Shown: positions 1 to 7,088 of the stretch, piece by piece
Layout: the number at the start of each line of letters is the position of its first letter
How positions within the stretch are numbered: position 1 is the first letter of the stretch
NCBI GenBank assembly: GCA_947167935.1
Contig: CAMVJU010000018.1
Span: forward strand, 1-35,611
Direction: 5' to 3'
DNA length: 35,611 nt
Source of the DNA: an uncultured Prevotellaceae bacterium
GTDB lineage: Bacteria > Bacteroidota > Bacteroidia > Bacteroidales > Bacteroidaceae
Position numbers and translations under genes: made by a program
Notes under the pieces: generated by a model
The model's input: the letters and a program-made list of their open reading frames with translations, nothing else
Told to the model about the DNA's origin: nothing
Database searches by the model: none

Positions 1-49
1 CATCACCGCCCTGACCACCACCAGCTGCATGGGCTACGGCCCGCTCTAA
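1..49 (+). CDS. C-terminal tail of a small protein, possibly a 'smalltalk' family protein (partial)
   Basis: The frame beginning at base 2 reads 15 residues, ITALTTTSCMGYGPL, then TAA, followed at once by a good terminator. This shows it is the true 3' end of a gene cut by the window edge. Short Bacteroidetes 'smalltalk' proteins, which often follow HU-family genes, end in a similar hydrophobic stretch with a TSCMG-like tail. That resemblance is from memory and only 15 residues are visible, so the family call is weak. The reading frame and the gene end are better supported than the name. Confidence 0.4.
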   Translation, partial: ITALTTTSCMGYGPL

Positions 50-53
50 AAAG

Positions 54-88
54 AAGAAGCCCGCCTGTGAAGGTAGGCTTCTTTTTTT
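54..88 (+). terminator. Rho-independent terminator
   Basis: AAGAAGCC (54-61) pairs with GGCTTCTT (76-83). The inner GCCT/AGGT pairs leave a GTGA loop, and seven T follow at 82-88. It lies 5 bases after the stop codon at 47-49, so it ends the truncated upstream transcript. Confidence 0.8.
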
Positions 89-103
89 GTAGGCATAACG
101 GCG

Positions 104-136
104 AATTCCACGAATCCACGAATCCACGAATCCACG
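104..136. repeat. Octamer tandem repeat AATCCACG, 3 perfect copies plus one variant
   Basis: Perfect AATCCACG units occupy 113-120, 121-128 and 129-136, preceded by a nine-base variant at 104-112. The array lies between the upstream terminator and the porin promoter. It is one of several short-unit arrays at gene 5' ends in this window. Confidence 0.8.
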
Positions 137-250
137 TTAAGCGCCATTTTTAGCTACATTTTTCGTACCTCTGAACCTGCGCTCGAAGACTCTTTTGTTT
201 GAGAGTGACAAATTTTCGGAATTTTTCTTGCCACTTTGCTTTGTTTTTTG

Positions 251-258
251 TAATTTTG
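251..258 (+). promoter_or_regulatory. Bacteroidota -7 box (TAATTTTG) for the porin gene
   Basis: TAATTTTG matches the TAnnTTTG consensus and lies 40 bases before the ATG at 298. A TTTG at 235-238 is a possible but poorly spaced -33 element. This placement argues against the longer reading frame opening at a TTG at 199, which would start upstream of the promoter. Confidence 0.6.
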
Positions 259-297
259 CCGCCGCAAGAACGAAAAATCTTTCAAAACAATGACAAA

Positions 298-1377
298 ATG
301 ACTTTTAAATCTTGCAAAGTGCGGACACTGGCAGCGGTAATGGCGGTGTTCGGCAGTGTGGCCGCCATGGGCCAACAGTCGTCTGACACATGGATGAATG
401 ACTTAACGAAACGTATCACTCTCAACGGTTATGCACAGGCGGGCTGGAGCTTCAACGATGCCAACGGCGTGAAGAGCAACAGCTACAACCTGAAGCGCAC
501 CCTGCTGTGGGCCAAGGCGAAGATCACCGACCGATGGTCGTTCCTCTTCATGCACGACTTCAACAGCGTGGTGCAGGAGTTCTATACCGACTACCGCGTG
601 ACGAAGGACAACGCCATGACGGTGCGCTTCGGACAGTTCAAGCACTCGTACACGATGGAGAACCCGTTGTCGCCGACGATGCTCGAGCTCATCGACGTCT
701 ATTCGCAGGCTGTGCTCTACCTGGCAGGCGAGGGCCCCGACCCGCTGAACGGCGTGAACTATGGCCGTGACCAGGGACTGATGGTCTTCGGCGACCTGGC
801 CAACAATCACCTGCACTATGAGCTGGCGCTGATGAGCGGACAGGGCATCAACCGTTCCGACCGCAACAACCAGAAGGACTTTCTCGCCAAGCTGGAGGTG
901 AAGCCTATCGACGGCCTGCGCCTCGTGGCGTCCAGCTATCTGGGCACTGGCAACGCAATGGGCACGGCAGCCTGGAATCCTGAGATCAAGGTGGGTGACA
1001 ACTACACACGCAACCGCTACAGCGTGGGCCTGGAATACAAGACGCTGGCCTATTCGCCCGGACAGTATAAAGAGGCACGTCCCGCCAGCATCCGTGCGGA
1101 GTGGCTGGGCGGCAAGGACGGCGAGGTGGGCTCGCGCGGCGGCTATGCCACGGTGTGCATCCCCGTGGTGGATGCCCTTGACATCGTGGCCAGCGGCGAG
1201 ACCTTCGACCGCAACACCTCGGTGGACGGCTGGGACCAGACGAACCTCACGCTCGGTGTGCAATACTGGTATTATAAGAAATGTCGTCTGCAGCTTCAGT
1301 ACACCCGCTGCCTATGCGGCGACATGCTGGGCAAGGACTACAACTGGCTGCAGGCACAGGTGCAGGTGGCTTTTTAA
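298..1377 (+). CDS. Outer-membrane porin, OprO/OprP-like (Porin_O_P) family
   Basis: A 359-residue secreted protein. Residues 1 to about 25 form a signal peptide (basic MTFKSCKVR, a hydrophobic core, then AAMGQQ). The rest alternates polar and aromatic residues as in a beta-barrel and ends in aromatic QVQVAF, as expected for BAM recognition. The segment starting LNGYAQAGW and the later RFGQFKHSYTMENP and YSQAVLY stretches resemble the phosphate-selective porin family common in Bacteroidetes, which forms trimeric channels for anions or small solutes. The start is taken at ATG 298 because the -7 box lies at 251-258. The next gene is a symporter about 155 bases away, separated by inverted repeats, so a joint transport role is possible but unproven. 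Substrate is unknown. Confidence 0.8.
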   Translation: MTFKSCKVRTLAAVMAVFGSVAAMGQQSSDTWMNDLTKRITLNGYAQAGWSFNDANGVKSNSYNLKRTLLWAKAKITDRWSFLFMHDFNSVVQEFYTDYRVTKDNAMTVRFGQFKHSYTMENPLSPTMLELIDVYSQAVLYLAGEGPDPLNGVNYGRDQGLMVFGDLANNHLHYELALMSGQGINRSDRNNQKDFLAKLEVKPIDGLRLVASSYLGTGNAMGTAAWNPEIKVGDNYTRNRYSVGLEYKTLAYSPGQYKEARPASIRAEWLGGKDGEVGSRGGYATVCIPVVDALDIVASGETFDRNTSVDGWDQTNLTLGVQYWYYKKCRLQLQYTRCLCGDMLGKDYNWLQAQVQVAF

Positions 1378-1411
1378 AAGCCCACCCCAGCCCCTCCCTA
1401 AGGGAGGGGAG
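1378..1411 (+). repeat. GC-rich palindromic dispersed repeat, copy 1
   Basis: It starts right at the porin stop codon with AAGCCCACCCCAG, followed by the palindrome CCCCTCCCT-A-AGGGAGGGG (1391-1409). The same element occurs inverted at 1498-1532 and again near 30725 and 33005. It could act as a transcript-end hairpin for the porin mRNA, but no T-run follows. Confidence 0.75.
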
Positions 1412-1497
1412 ATTAAAAGATACCAGGTGGGATAGTGATTTATTATTTGAAAATTGTTTAATACTAAAAAAGGAGCCCCCTTAAGTAACTGAAAAGA

Positions 1498-1532
1498 CTC
1501 CCCTCCTTTTGGGAGGGGTCGGGGGTAGGCTT
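1498..1532 (-). repeat. GC-rich palindromic dispersed repeat, inverted copy 2
   Basis: This is the reverse complement of the 1378 element: CTCCCCTCC-TTTT-GGGAGGGG, then TCGGGGGTAGGCTT. It ends two bases before the symporter ATG at 1534, so it forms the translation initiation region of that gene. A hairpin here could influence ribosome access. Confidence 0.75.
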
Positions 1533-1533
1533 T

Positions 1534-3057
1534 ATGATTATCAAAGTTCTTCTTACCATCATCTTCCTGGCCGTGATGATTGGCGTGGGTCTTTATACCC
1601 GCAAGCAGGCCAGCAGCGTGGACGGATTTGTGTTGGGCGGACGTGCCGTGGGTCCTTGGCTGACGGCCTTTGCCTTTGGCACCAGTTATTTCTCGGCGGT
1701 GGTCTTTGTGGGCTACGCCGGACAGTTTGGCTGGAAGTATGGACTCTCCAGCGCATGGATAGGCATCGGCAACGCCGTCATCGGCTCACTCCTGGCTTGG
1801 ATTCTCCTAGGACGGCGTACGAAGCTGATGACGCAGCATATCGAGAGCCGCACAATGCCCGATTTCTTCGGCACTCGCTTCCAGGACCAGGGCTTGCGTG
1901 TGACGGCCTCGGTCATTGCCTTCGTGTTCCTCATCCCTTATACGGCAGGCGTCTACAAGGGCATCTCCACGCTGTTTGAGATGGGCTTCGGCATCCCCTA
2001 TGAATATTGTGTCATCATCATGGCGGCATTGACGGCCGTCTATGTCATCCTGGGCGGCTATAAGGCTACGGCTATGAACGACTTCATACAGGGCATCATC
2101 ATGCTCTTCGGCATCGTGGCCGTGATTGCTGCCGTGCTGGCTTCTCAGGGCGGTCTGACGGAGGCCGTCAACAAGTTGGCTGCGCTGCCCGCCGACAATC
2201 CTGAGCAGGGCACAGGCGTTTTTGCCTCGCTCTTCGGCCCCGATCCGTGGGGTCTGCTGGGCGTGGTCATCCTGACCTCCTTGGGTACGATGGGCCTGCC
2301 GCAGATGGTGGGCAAATTCTACTCGATCACCGATGAGAGCGCCATCAAGCGCGGCACCATCATCTCGACCATCTTCGCCTTCATCGTGGCTGGCGGCTGC
2401 TATTTCCTCGGTGGCTTCGGACGCCTCTATGAGCCGCAGATGCTGGCCGACGGCAAGATCGCCTTCGACTCGATTGTGCCCGCCATGCTGGTGAAGCTGT
2501 CGCCGGCATTGATCGCCCTCGTGGTGCTGCTGGTGCTGAGTGCATCGATGTCGACGCTGGCCTCGCTGGTGCTGACCTCATCCTCGACGATGACGCTCGA
2601 CCTCATCTATCGTGACAAGAAATCCCTGCCCGGCGAGGTAGAGGACGGCACCATCGACGATATCGTGGCCGAGAAGATTGAGCGCCGTAAGGTGGTGGTG
2701 ATGCGTGTGCTGATCATGTTCTTCATAGCCATCTCGCTGTTGATAGCCCTCAATCCGCCAACGTTCATTGCTCAGCTGATGGGCATCTCGTGGGGTGCTT
2801 TGGCCGGTGCCTTCCTTGCTCCGTTCATGCTGGGTCTCTACTGGCGTGGCGTGACGACGGCCAGCGTCTGGGCCTGCTTCATCTGGGGCGTCGGCCTGAC
2901 GGTGGTGAACATGGTGGCTGGCAATCCCATCAATCCCATCAACTGCGGTGCCATCGCCATGCTGGGCGGCTTCCCCGTGGTGTGGCTCGTCAGTCTGCTC
3001 ACACCGAAGATGCCGCGCGACATTGTCGCCCGTATGTTCGAGTGCTATAAAAAGTAG
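1534..3057 (+). CDS. Sodium:solute symporter (SSS family)
   Basis: A 507-residue inner-membrane protein with about 13 hydrophobic helices and no cleavable signal peptide. The N-terminal region (LGGRAVGPWLTAFAFGTSYF, then VGYAGQFGWKYG) has the look of the PutP-type SSS core, where TM1/TM2 residues bind sodium and substrate. LGGYKATAMNDFIQGIIM matches the conserved SSS stretch around TM5/TM6. Family members co-transport sodium with amino acids, sugars, urea or carboxylates. The substrate cannot be read from the sequence. The start follows directly on an inverted GC-rich repeat, and no clear promoter is visible between the porin and this gene. It converges with the PD40 lipoprotein gene, and the two stop codons are 6 bases apart. 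Confidence 0.85.
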   Translation: MIIKVLLTIIFLAVMIGVGLYTRKQASSVDGFVLGGRAVGPWLTAFAFGTSYFSAVVFVGYAGQFGWKYGLSSAWIGIGNAVIGSLLAWILLGRRTKLMTQHIESRTMPDFFGTRFQDQGLRVTASVIAFVFLIPYTAGVYKGISTLFEMGFGIPYEYCVIIMAALTAVYVILGGYKATAMNDFIQGIIMLFGIVAVIAAVLASQGGLTEAVNKLAALPADNPEQGTGVFASLFGPDPWGLLGVVILTSLGTMGLPQMVGKFYSITDESAIKRGTIISTIFAFIVAGGCYFLGGFGRLYEPQMLADGKIAFDSIVPAMLVKLSPALIALVVLLVLSASMSTLASLVLTSSSTMTLDLIYRDKKSLPGEVEDGTIDDIVAEKIERRKVVVMRVLIMFFIAISLLIALNPPTFIAQLMGISWGALAGAFLAPFMLGLYWRGVTTASVWACFIWGVGLTVVNMVAGNPINPINCGAIAMLGGFPVVWLVSLLTPKMPRDIVARMFECYKK

Positions 3058-3071
3058 GGAATCCTATTCCC
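3057..3071. terminator. Short hairpin overlapping two convergent gene ends
   Basis: GGGAAT-CCT-ATTCCC is a perfect 6-bp inverted repeat with a 3-base loop. It overlaps the last base of the symporter stop codon and the stop codon of the lipoprotein gene on the other strand. It may serve both transcripts, but there is no T-run, so a terminator role is inferred. Confidence 0.4.
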
Positions 3072-4629
3072 AGCGAGCGGGGGTCACCTTGTCATTGCTC
3101 ATCAAGATGTCGGCAAACTGCTGCGGAGTGATGGTGACAGGGCCTCGCATAAACTCAGGAATATTGTAGCTCTTCAAGAATTCCTGATGATATCCAGGGT
3201 CGGCCTGTGGCAGTTCAAACGGTTTGCTGCCCAGGCCGTCCTTATTGATGTGTGCTATGAAGAGACGGGTGAAGTTGCCGTCGGTGCGTCGGCTGCTGAA
3301 GATGACCCATCGGCCGTTGCTCGACCATGAGTGATAGCTCTCGGTGTCGGGGGAGTTGATTTCGTCCATAGCACGGACGCTGCCGTCGGAGAGGTCCATG
3401 AGGTAGAGGTCGGCCTCGTGGTGCCAGATGTGGAACACGCCGTAGCGGCCAAGGGTGAACATCAGGAAACGGCCGTCGGGAGAGATGCGGGGGAAGGTGG
3501 CACTCAATCCCAGTGTGTCGTTGGCAATAGAGTCGGGCTGGCCGATGTAGCTAGCTCTCAGACTGTCGGCCTGGAACACGGTTTCGCGAGGACCGAAGCG
3601 ACGGGTGGCCGGGTCGAAGCTCTTGCGGTAGATGTTGTATTTGATTTCCTGGGCACGCATGTACAGCTCTCCTGTGTTGGAGAAAGCAGTGTCGCGGTAT
3701 TCAAAATGGGCGCTGACATAGTAGAGCATACGGCCGTCGGGAGCCCAGAAGGGGAAGCACTCAAACTCGTCGGGGTCGTTGGCAACGTTGGCCACCGTGT
3801 TGTTCTTGATATCATAGAGGATAAGATCGCTGGCAGCATCGCTCACCTCAATCTTGTTCAAATGGCGGGTGTGGAAGCTCTGGCTCGTGTTGTTAGTGGA
3901 ATAGACGATGAGGGGCAGGGTAGGGTGCCAGGTGGGATAGACGCCGGAAGAGATGGTGGAGTCGTTCTTCATGTTCACCTTCTTGATCTCGCCGTCGTAG
4001 ACGATGATGGTGCCGCCATGATTCTGACGGGCATGAAACTGCATCCTCTCGGGGTTGTACTGCTGGTAGTTGTGGCAGTTGACACACTGGCCGCTCTCCT
4101 CGGTGCTGCACAGCATGTTGTCGACCATCACCTGCTCATCGTAGTTCTCGAGGCAGCGTTGGTTGAGCGTGAGATCCTCATAGGCAACGTAGGAAGGAGA
4201 GATGAGGCGATAGCTGATGTAGGGGTCGATGCTGTCGGGAGAGACGTGGTAGACGAAGGGCTTGAAGCGCGTCCACTGCCCGTCGTTTTTCGTAAACACC
4301 TCTACGGTGATGTCGTTGCCCTTGGCCTTGGCGGTGAGCTCGTGCCAGTCGGCGATGTCGGGCTGGGCCTTCAGACCATCGCACAGAATCTCATCGCCGT
4401 TGTAGCTGAAGCGTACCACGGCATCCTCGGCCTGCTCCTCTATCTGGAACGATAGCGGGGCGATATTCACGGGGATGGTGACGTCGGCATAGTCGGGATA
4501 GATGGCTGGCAGCTCGTCTTTCTGGGTATAGCTGTCAGGCACGCTGACGCCACAGGAGACAAGGAAAGAATAAAAGAATGAAAGAATAAAAGAATAAAAA
4601 ACTATGCGTGTCGGTCTGTAAGTCGTCAT
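3064..4629 (-). CDS. PD40/TolB-like beta-propeller lipoprotein with a CxxCH haem-c motif
   Basis: 521 residues. A hydrophobic N-terminus ends in the lipobox LVSC-G, with Cys26 the predicted lipidated residue, so the protein should sit in an outer or inner membrane facing the periplasm or exterior. CVNCH at about residues 182-186 is a classic c-type haem attachment motif. Downstream come repeated WD40-like PD40 blades (for example FPFWAPDGRMLYYVSA, FPRISPDGRFLMF, HSWSSNGRWVIFSS), typical of a TolB-type propeller. The gene lies 41 bases downstream of the large membrane/TPR-like gene, suggesting co-expression. The signal-peptide coding region contains four 8-bp tandem repeats (4568-4599), so gain or loss of a unit would shift the frame. 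Its biochemical role is not known; a haem-bearing sensor or surface protein is possible. Confidence 0.7.
   Translation of the reverse strand: MTTYRPTRIVFYSFILSFFYSFLVSCGVSVPDSYTQKDELPAIYPDYADVTIPVNIAPLSFQIEEQAEDAVVRFSYNGDEILCDGLKAQPDIADWHELTAKAKGNDITVEVFTKNDGQWTRFKPFVYHVSPDSIDPYISYRLISPSYVAYEDLTLNQRCLENYDEQVMVDNMLCSTEESGQCVNCHNYQQYNPERMQFHARQNHGGTIIVYDGEIKKVNMKNDSTISSGVYPTWHPTLPLIVYSTNNTSQSFHTRHLNKIEVSDAASDLILYDIKNNTVANVANDPDEFECFPFWAPDGRMLYYVSAHFEYRDTAFSNTGELYMRAQEIKYNIYRKSFDPATRRFGPRETVFQADSLRASYIGQPDSIANDTLGLSATFPRISPDGRFLMFTLGRYGVFHIWHHEADLYLMDLSDGSVRAMDEINSPDTESYHSWSSNGRWVIFSSRRTDGNFTRLFIAHINKDGLGSKPFELPQADPGYHQEFLKSYNIPEFMRGPVTITPQQFADILMSNDKVTPARWE
4568..4599. repeat. Octamer tandem repeat GAATAAAA x4 inside a signal-peptide coding region
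   Basis: Four units, GAATAAAA / GAATGAAA / GAATAAAA / GAATAAAA, with one substitution. On the minus strand they encode part of the hydrophobic FYSFILSFFYSF core of the lipoprotein signal peptide. Eight is not a multiple of three, so unit number decides the reading frame. Confidence 0.85.
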
Positions 4630-4670
4630 AACATTCGTTTTTTTCGTGACAGTCAGTAATAGTCAGTGGC

Positions 4671-6662
4671 TCAGTACAACTTTTGGTTGCGAACAAGGTA
4701 ATATTCGTAGTAGAAGGTATGGCCGAACTGCTGGAAGAGCAGCTCCTTCATCTTCTCCTCACCCATGGAGGCATAGCGCTGGGCAGCGGCCATGAACTGG
4801 TCGTAGGTCTTCTTGACGTTTTCGTCGAAGGGCATGCCACTGATGTCGACATTGTTTTCCAGATGTCCGTAGAGATAGGCCGCCTCCTGCAGATGGGTTG
4901 GCATGTGCTGGTTGGGGTGTGAGTTGGCGTATTTGAAGAAGAGTCGCCAGAAGGTCTTGATGTCCTTGCTCCACAGCCCGGCGTAGGCAGCCTGTTCCTG
5001 GAAGAGGGGCTCGTCGCTCTCGTCGTAGATGAAATGGTTCATCAGGAATTGCTCGATGATGGCCTGGTCGCTACTGAGCCTGTCCTCGAAGTTCATCAGC
5101 TGGAGGATAGTAGCATAATTCTTGTCGCTCTTCAAGGCCTCTTCACCAGCAAGGAAGCGCTCCTGACCCTCGGCCCACTCGCGGTAATAGCGGGTGTGCT
5201 TCAGCAGGTCGATGTATTTGCGGGCCACGCGGTATTCGCCGTTGAGCAGGGCACAGCGTGTCATGTATTTCAGGTATTCAACTCGCCAGCCTTGTTCCAC
5301 GCCGTCCTCCATACACCAGCGGTAGCAGTAGTTGGGCAGGCCGTAGAAGAAATAGGTGGAGCGGCCTATCACCTGAGTCATATTGACACGGAAGGGAGCG
5401 TTGCAGGGCTTGGCGCCAGTAAGGTAGTGGTACATCACATCGCCCTGTCGGCCTTGACGGAAGAGTGCCAGGTTCTTCATCATCACAATGGCACGGGTGG
5501 GCTCGTCCTGCAGGTCGGCAGCCTCATCCAGAATACCTTGCCAGTCCTCCTGCTCCATGCAGCGCTGCATACGCAGTTCCTTGTGGAAGTTGTAGTCGTC
5601 GTACCAGAATTGCTTCACGCCAACAATCAGCACCGCAATCAGCACCACGTTGATGATGCCCCACGTCAGGGGATGCTTCACCTTGCCGCTGGGCAGCAGA
5701 CGATAGGTGGCAGCCATCACGATAAAGAATGCTGCCGTCAGGATGTAGGGGAGGTAATAGTTGAAGAGAACGATGATGGAAGAGTCGTCTTCACTACTAT
5801 CGGGAGTCAGCAAACGAGGCATCTCATAGCAGGGTAAAGCTGCCCAGTAGATGTTGTCGAGGTTCGTCTGATAATACACATTCCAGTAGTAGATGATGGG
5901 TACGACGATGACACAGGCCACCGCCACAACGCTGCCGATGATGTTAGGCACCAGCTTCCAATCCTCCAGCCGCCATTGCATTATAGCCATCACGATGGTT
6001 GCTAACAGGGCGTAGGCTCCCAGCAGCGGATAGAACAGCGGGGTGCAGAGCAGGATGAGCGCCTGTCGCAGGTAGTATTTCTCGGGCAGACTCCTGAAGA
6101 ACCACACCAATGCACAGACAATGCTGAGGGCGATGGTACCCAAGAAGAAATGTCCGCGCAGCTTCAGGTAATAGACCAAGTAGCCCAGGTCGACACAGGT
6201 GAGCAGTAGCATGGCTACTGGCACCAGCAGGATCGTCCACCACTTCATCGGTATGCGGAAGGCCTTGGCAGCCAGCAGCATTAGCACCATCCACCATAGG
6301 CAGAGGATGACCACACCCAACACGGGATGATAGAAGAACTCCGTGAAGTAGGTTCCAATCCATGTGAGCCAGCCCCCAGGCACGATCATCTGCTGCTCAT
6401 AGAACAGCGGCGTGTCGAGGTGAAGGTTCAGCTCCTGAGCCTTCCATAGGAACTCACTCTCATAGCTCAGCAGGCATACTGCAGCGAGCACCAATGCAAG
6501 GAGGCAGAAAACAGGAGCAAACAGGTGGTATTTCAGGTTGACACCGAATAACCCTCTTGGCTTCGCCGGCTTTGTATGTATCGTCGGCTTTGCCAGCTTG
6601 GTCTGGTCCTTCGGCTTCGCTATGGTTTTCTGTGTCTGATTTATGGGCTTGGTCTTTTTCAT
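4671..6662 (-). CDS. Large polytopic membrane protein with a soluble helical C-terminal half, possibly DUF6057 family
   Basis: 663 residues. Residues 1-35 are very basic and repetitive (TKPAKP-like motifs). About ten hydrophobic segments follow from residue 45 to about 365, for example around FFLGTIALSIVCALVWFF. The C-terminal 290 residues are soluble, helical and rich in Tyr, Trp and Arg, with TPR-like spacing (RAIVMMKNLALFRQG, RCALLNGEYRVARKYIDLL). This architecture recalls the Bacteroidetes DUF6057 family, a recollection not checked here. The gene lies between the DUF486 gene (18 bases upstream) and the PD40 lipoprotein (41 bases downstream), which suggests a shared transcript and perhaps a shared envelope function. 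No enzyme motif was recognised. Confidence 0.6.
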   Translation of the reverse strand: MKKTKPINQTQKTIAKPKDQTKLAKPTIHTKPAKPRGLFGVNLKYHLFAPVFCLLALVLAAVCLLSYESEFLWKAQELNLHLDTPLFYEQQMIVPGGWLTWIGTYFTEFFYHPVLGVVILCLWWMVLMLLAAKAFRIPMKWWTILLVPVAMLLLTCVDLGYLVYYLKLRGHFFLGTIALSIVCALVWFFRSLPEKYYLRQALILLCTPLFYPLLGAYALLATIVMAIMQWRLEDWKLVPNIIGSVVAVACVIVVPIIYYWNVYYQTNLDNIYWAALPCYEMPRLLTPDSSEDDSSIIVLFNYYLPYILTAAFFIVMAATYRLLPSGKVKHPLTWGIINVVLIAVLIVGVKQFWYDDYNFHKELRMQRCMEQEDWQGILDEAADLQDEPTRAIVMMKNLALFRQGRQGDVMYHYLTGAKPCNAPFRVNMTQVIGRSTYFFYGLPNYCYRWCMEDGVEQGWRVEYLKYMTRCALLNGEYRVARKYIDLLKHTRYYREWAEGQERFLAGEEALKSDKNYATILQLMNFEDRLSSDQAIIEQFLMNHFIYDESDEPLFQEQAAYAGLWSKDIKTFWRLFFKYANSHPNQHMPTHLQEAAYLYGHLENNVDISGMPFDENVKKTYDQFMAAAQRYASMGEEKMKELLFQQFGHTFYYEYYLVRNQKLY

Positions 6663-6680
6663 AGATAGAATAGGACGGGG

Positions 6681-7049
6681 CTATTTCATAAAAACGAGGT
6701 AGACGGCCAGTACGATGAGTACAAAGGCCAGTACATGGTTCCAATGCAGCTGCTGCCCTTGGAACATGATGTTGGCAATGACGGCGAAGACGAAGAGCGA
6801 GATACACTCCTGCACCACCTTCAGCTGAACCAGCGAGAAAGGACCGCCGTTGCCTACGAATCCCAGCCTGTTGGCGGGTACTTGGCAGCAGTATTCAAAG
6901 AAGGCGATGCCCCAGGAGAAGACGATGACACCGATGAGCGGCCATGTCTTGCTGACGCCTGTCTCTGACAATTTCAAATGCCCATACCAAGCAAGCGTCA
7001 TGAAGATGTTGCTTAGTATGAGCAAGATAATGGTATAAAGTCCGTTCAT
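6681..7049 (-). CDS. DMT-like small membrane protein, DUF486 family
   Basis: 122 residues with four predicted transmembrane helices. The sequence carries the hallmark segments of DUF486: ILSNIFMTLAWYGHLK near the N-terminus, SWGIAFFEYCCQVPANR in the middle, and a closing WNHVLAFVLIVLAVYLVF. The family resembles half-size drug/metabolite transporters, but its substrate is unknown. The ATG at 7049 is chosen because family members begin at this point; an upstream in-frame start at 7082 would add 11 residues and cover the 7063-7080 palindrome. It follows the gltD-fusion gene closely and precedes the large membrane protein, so these genes may be co-transcribed. Confidence 0.8.
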   Translation of the reverse strand: MNGLYTIILLILSNIFMTLAWYGHLKLSETGVSKTWPLIGVIVFSWGIAFFEYCCQVPANRLGFVGNGGPFSLVQLKVVQECISLFVFAVIANIMFQGQQLHWNHVLAFVLIVLAVYLVFMK

Positions 7050-7062
7050 AGTTGTTTTGTTT

Positions 7063-7080
7063 GTTGCGATGTATCGCAAC
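7063..7080. other. Near-perfect palindrome, possible operator or mRNA hairpin
   Basis: GTTGCGAT-GT-ATCGCAAC has two 8-bp arms separated by 2 bp. It lies between the flavoprotein stop codon and the DUF486 start. This size and symmetry fit a dimeric repressor site, or a very tight hairpin between cistrons. No T-run follows on either strand. Confidence 0.45.
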
Positions 7081-7088
7081 ATACGGGA

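Noticed and set aside
403..1263. Long minus-strand open frame of 286 residues
   Set aside because: It is fully antisense to the well-supported porin gene and rich in His, Val and Arg from codon shadowing; no start signal or domain.
3331..4455. 374-residue plus-strand open frame
   Set aside because: It is the shadow of the PD40 lipoprotein gene, with a repetitive Val/Gly/Asp composition and no motif.
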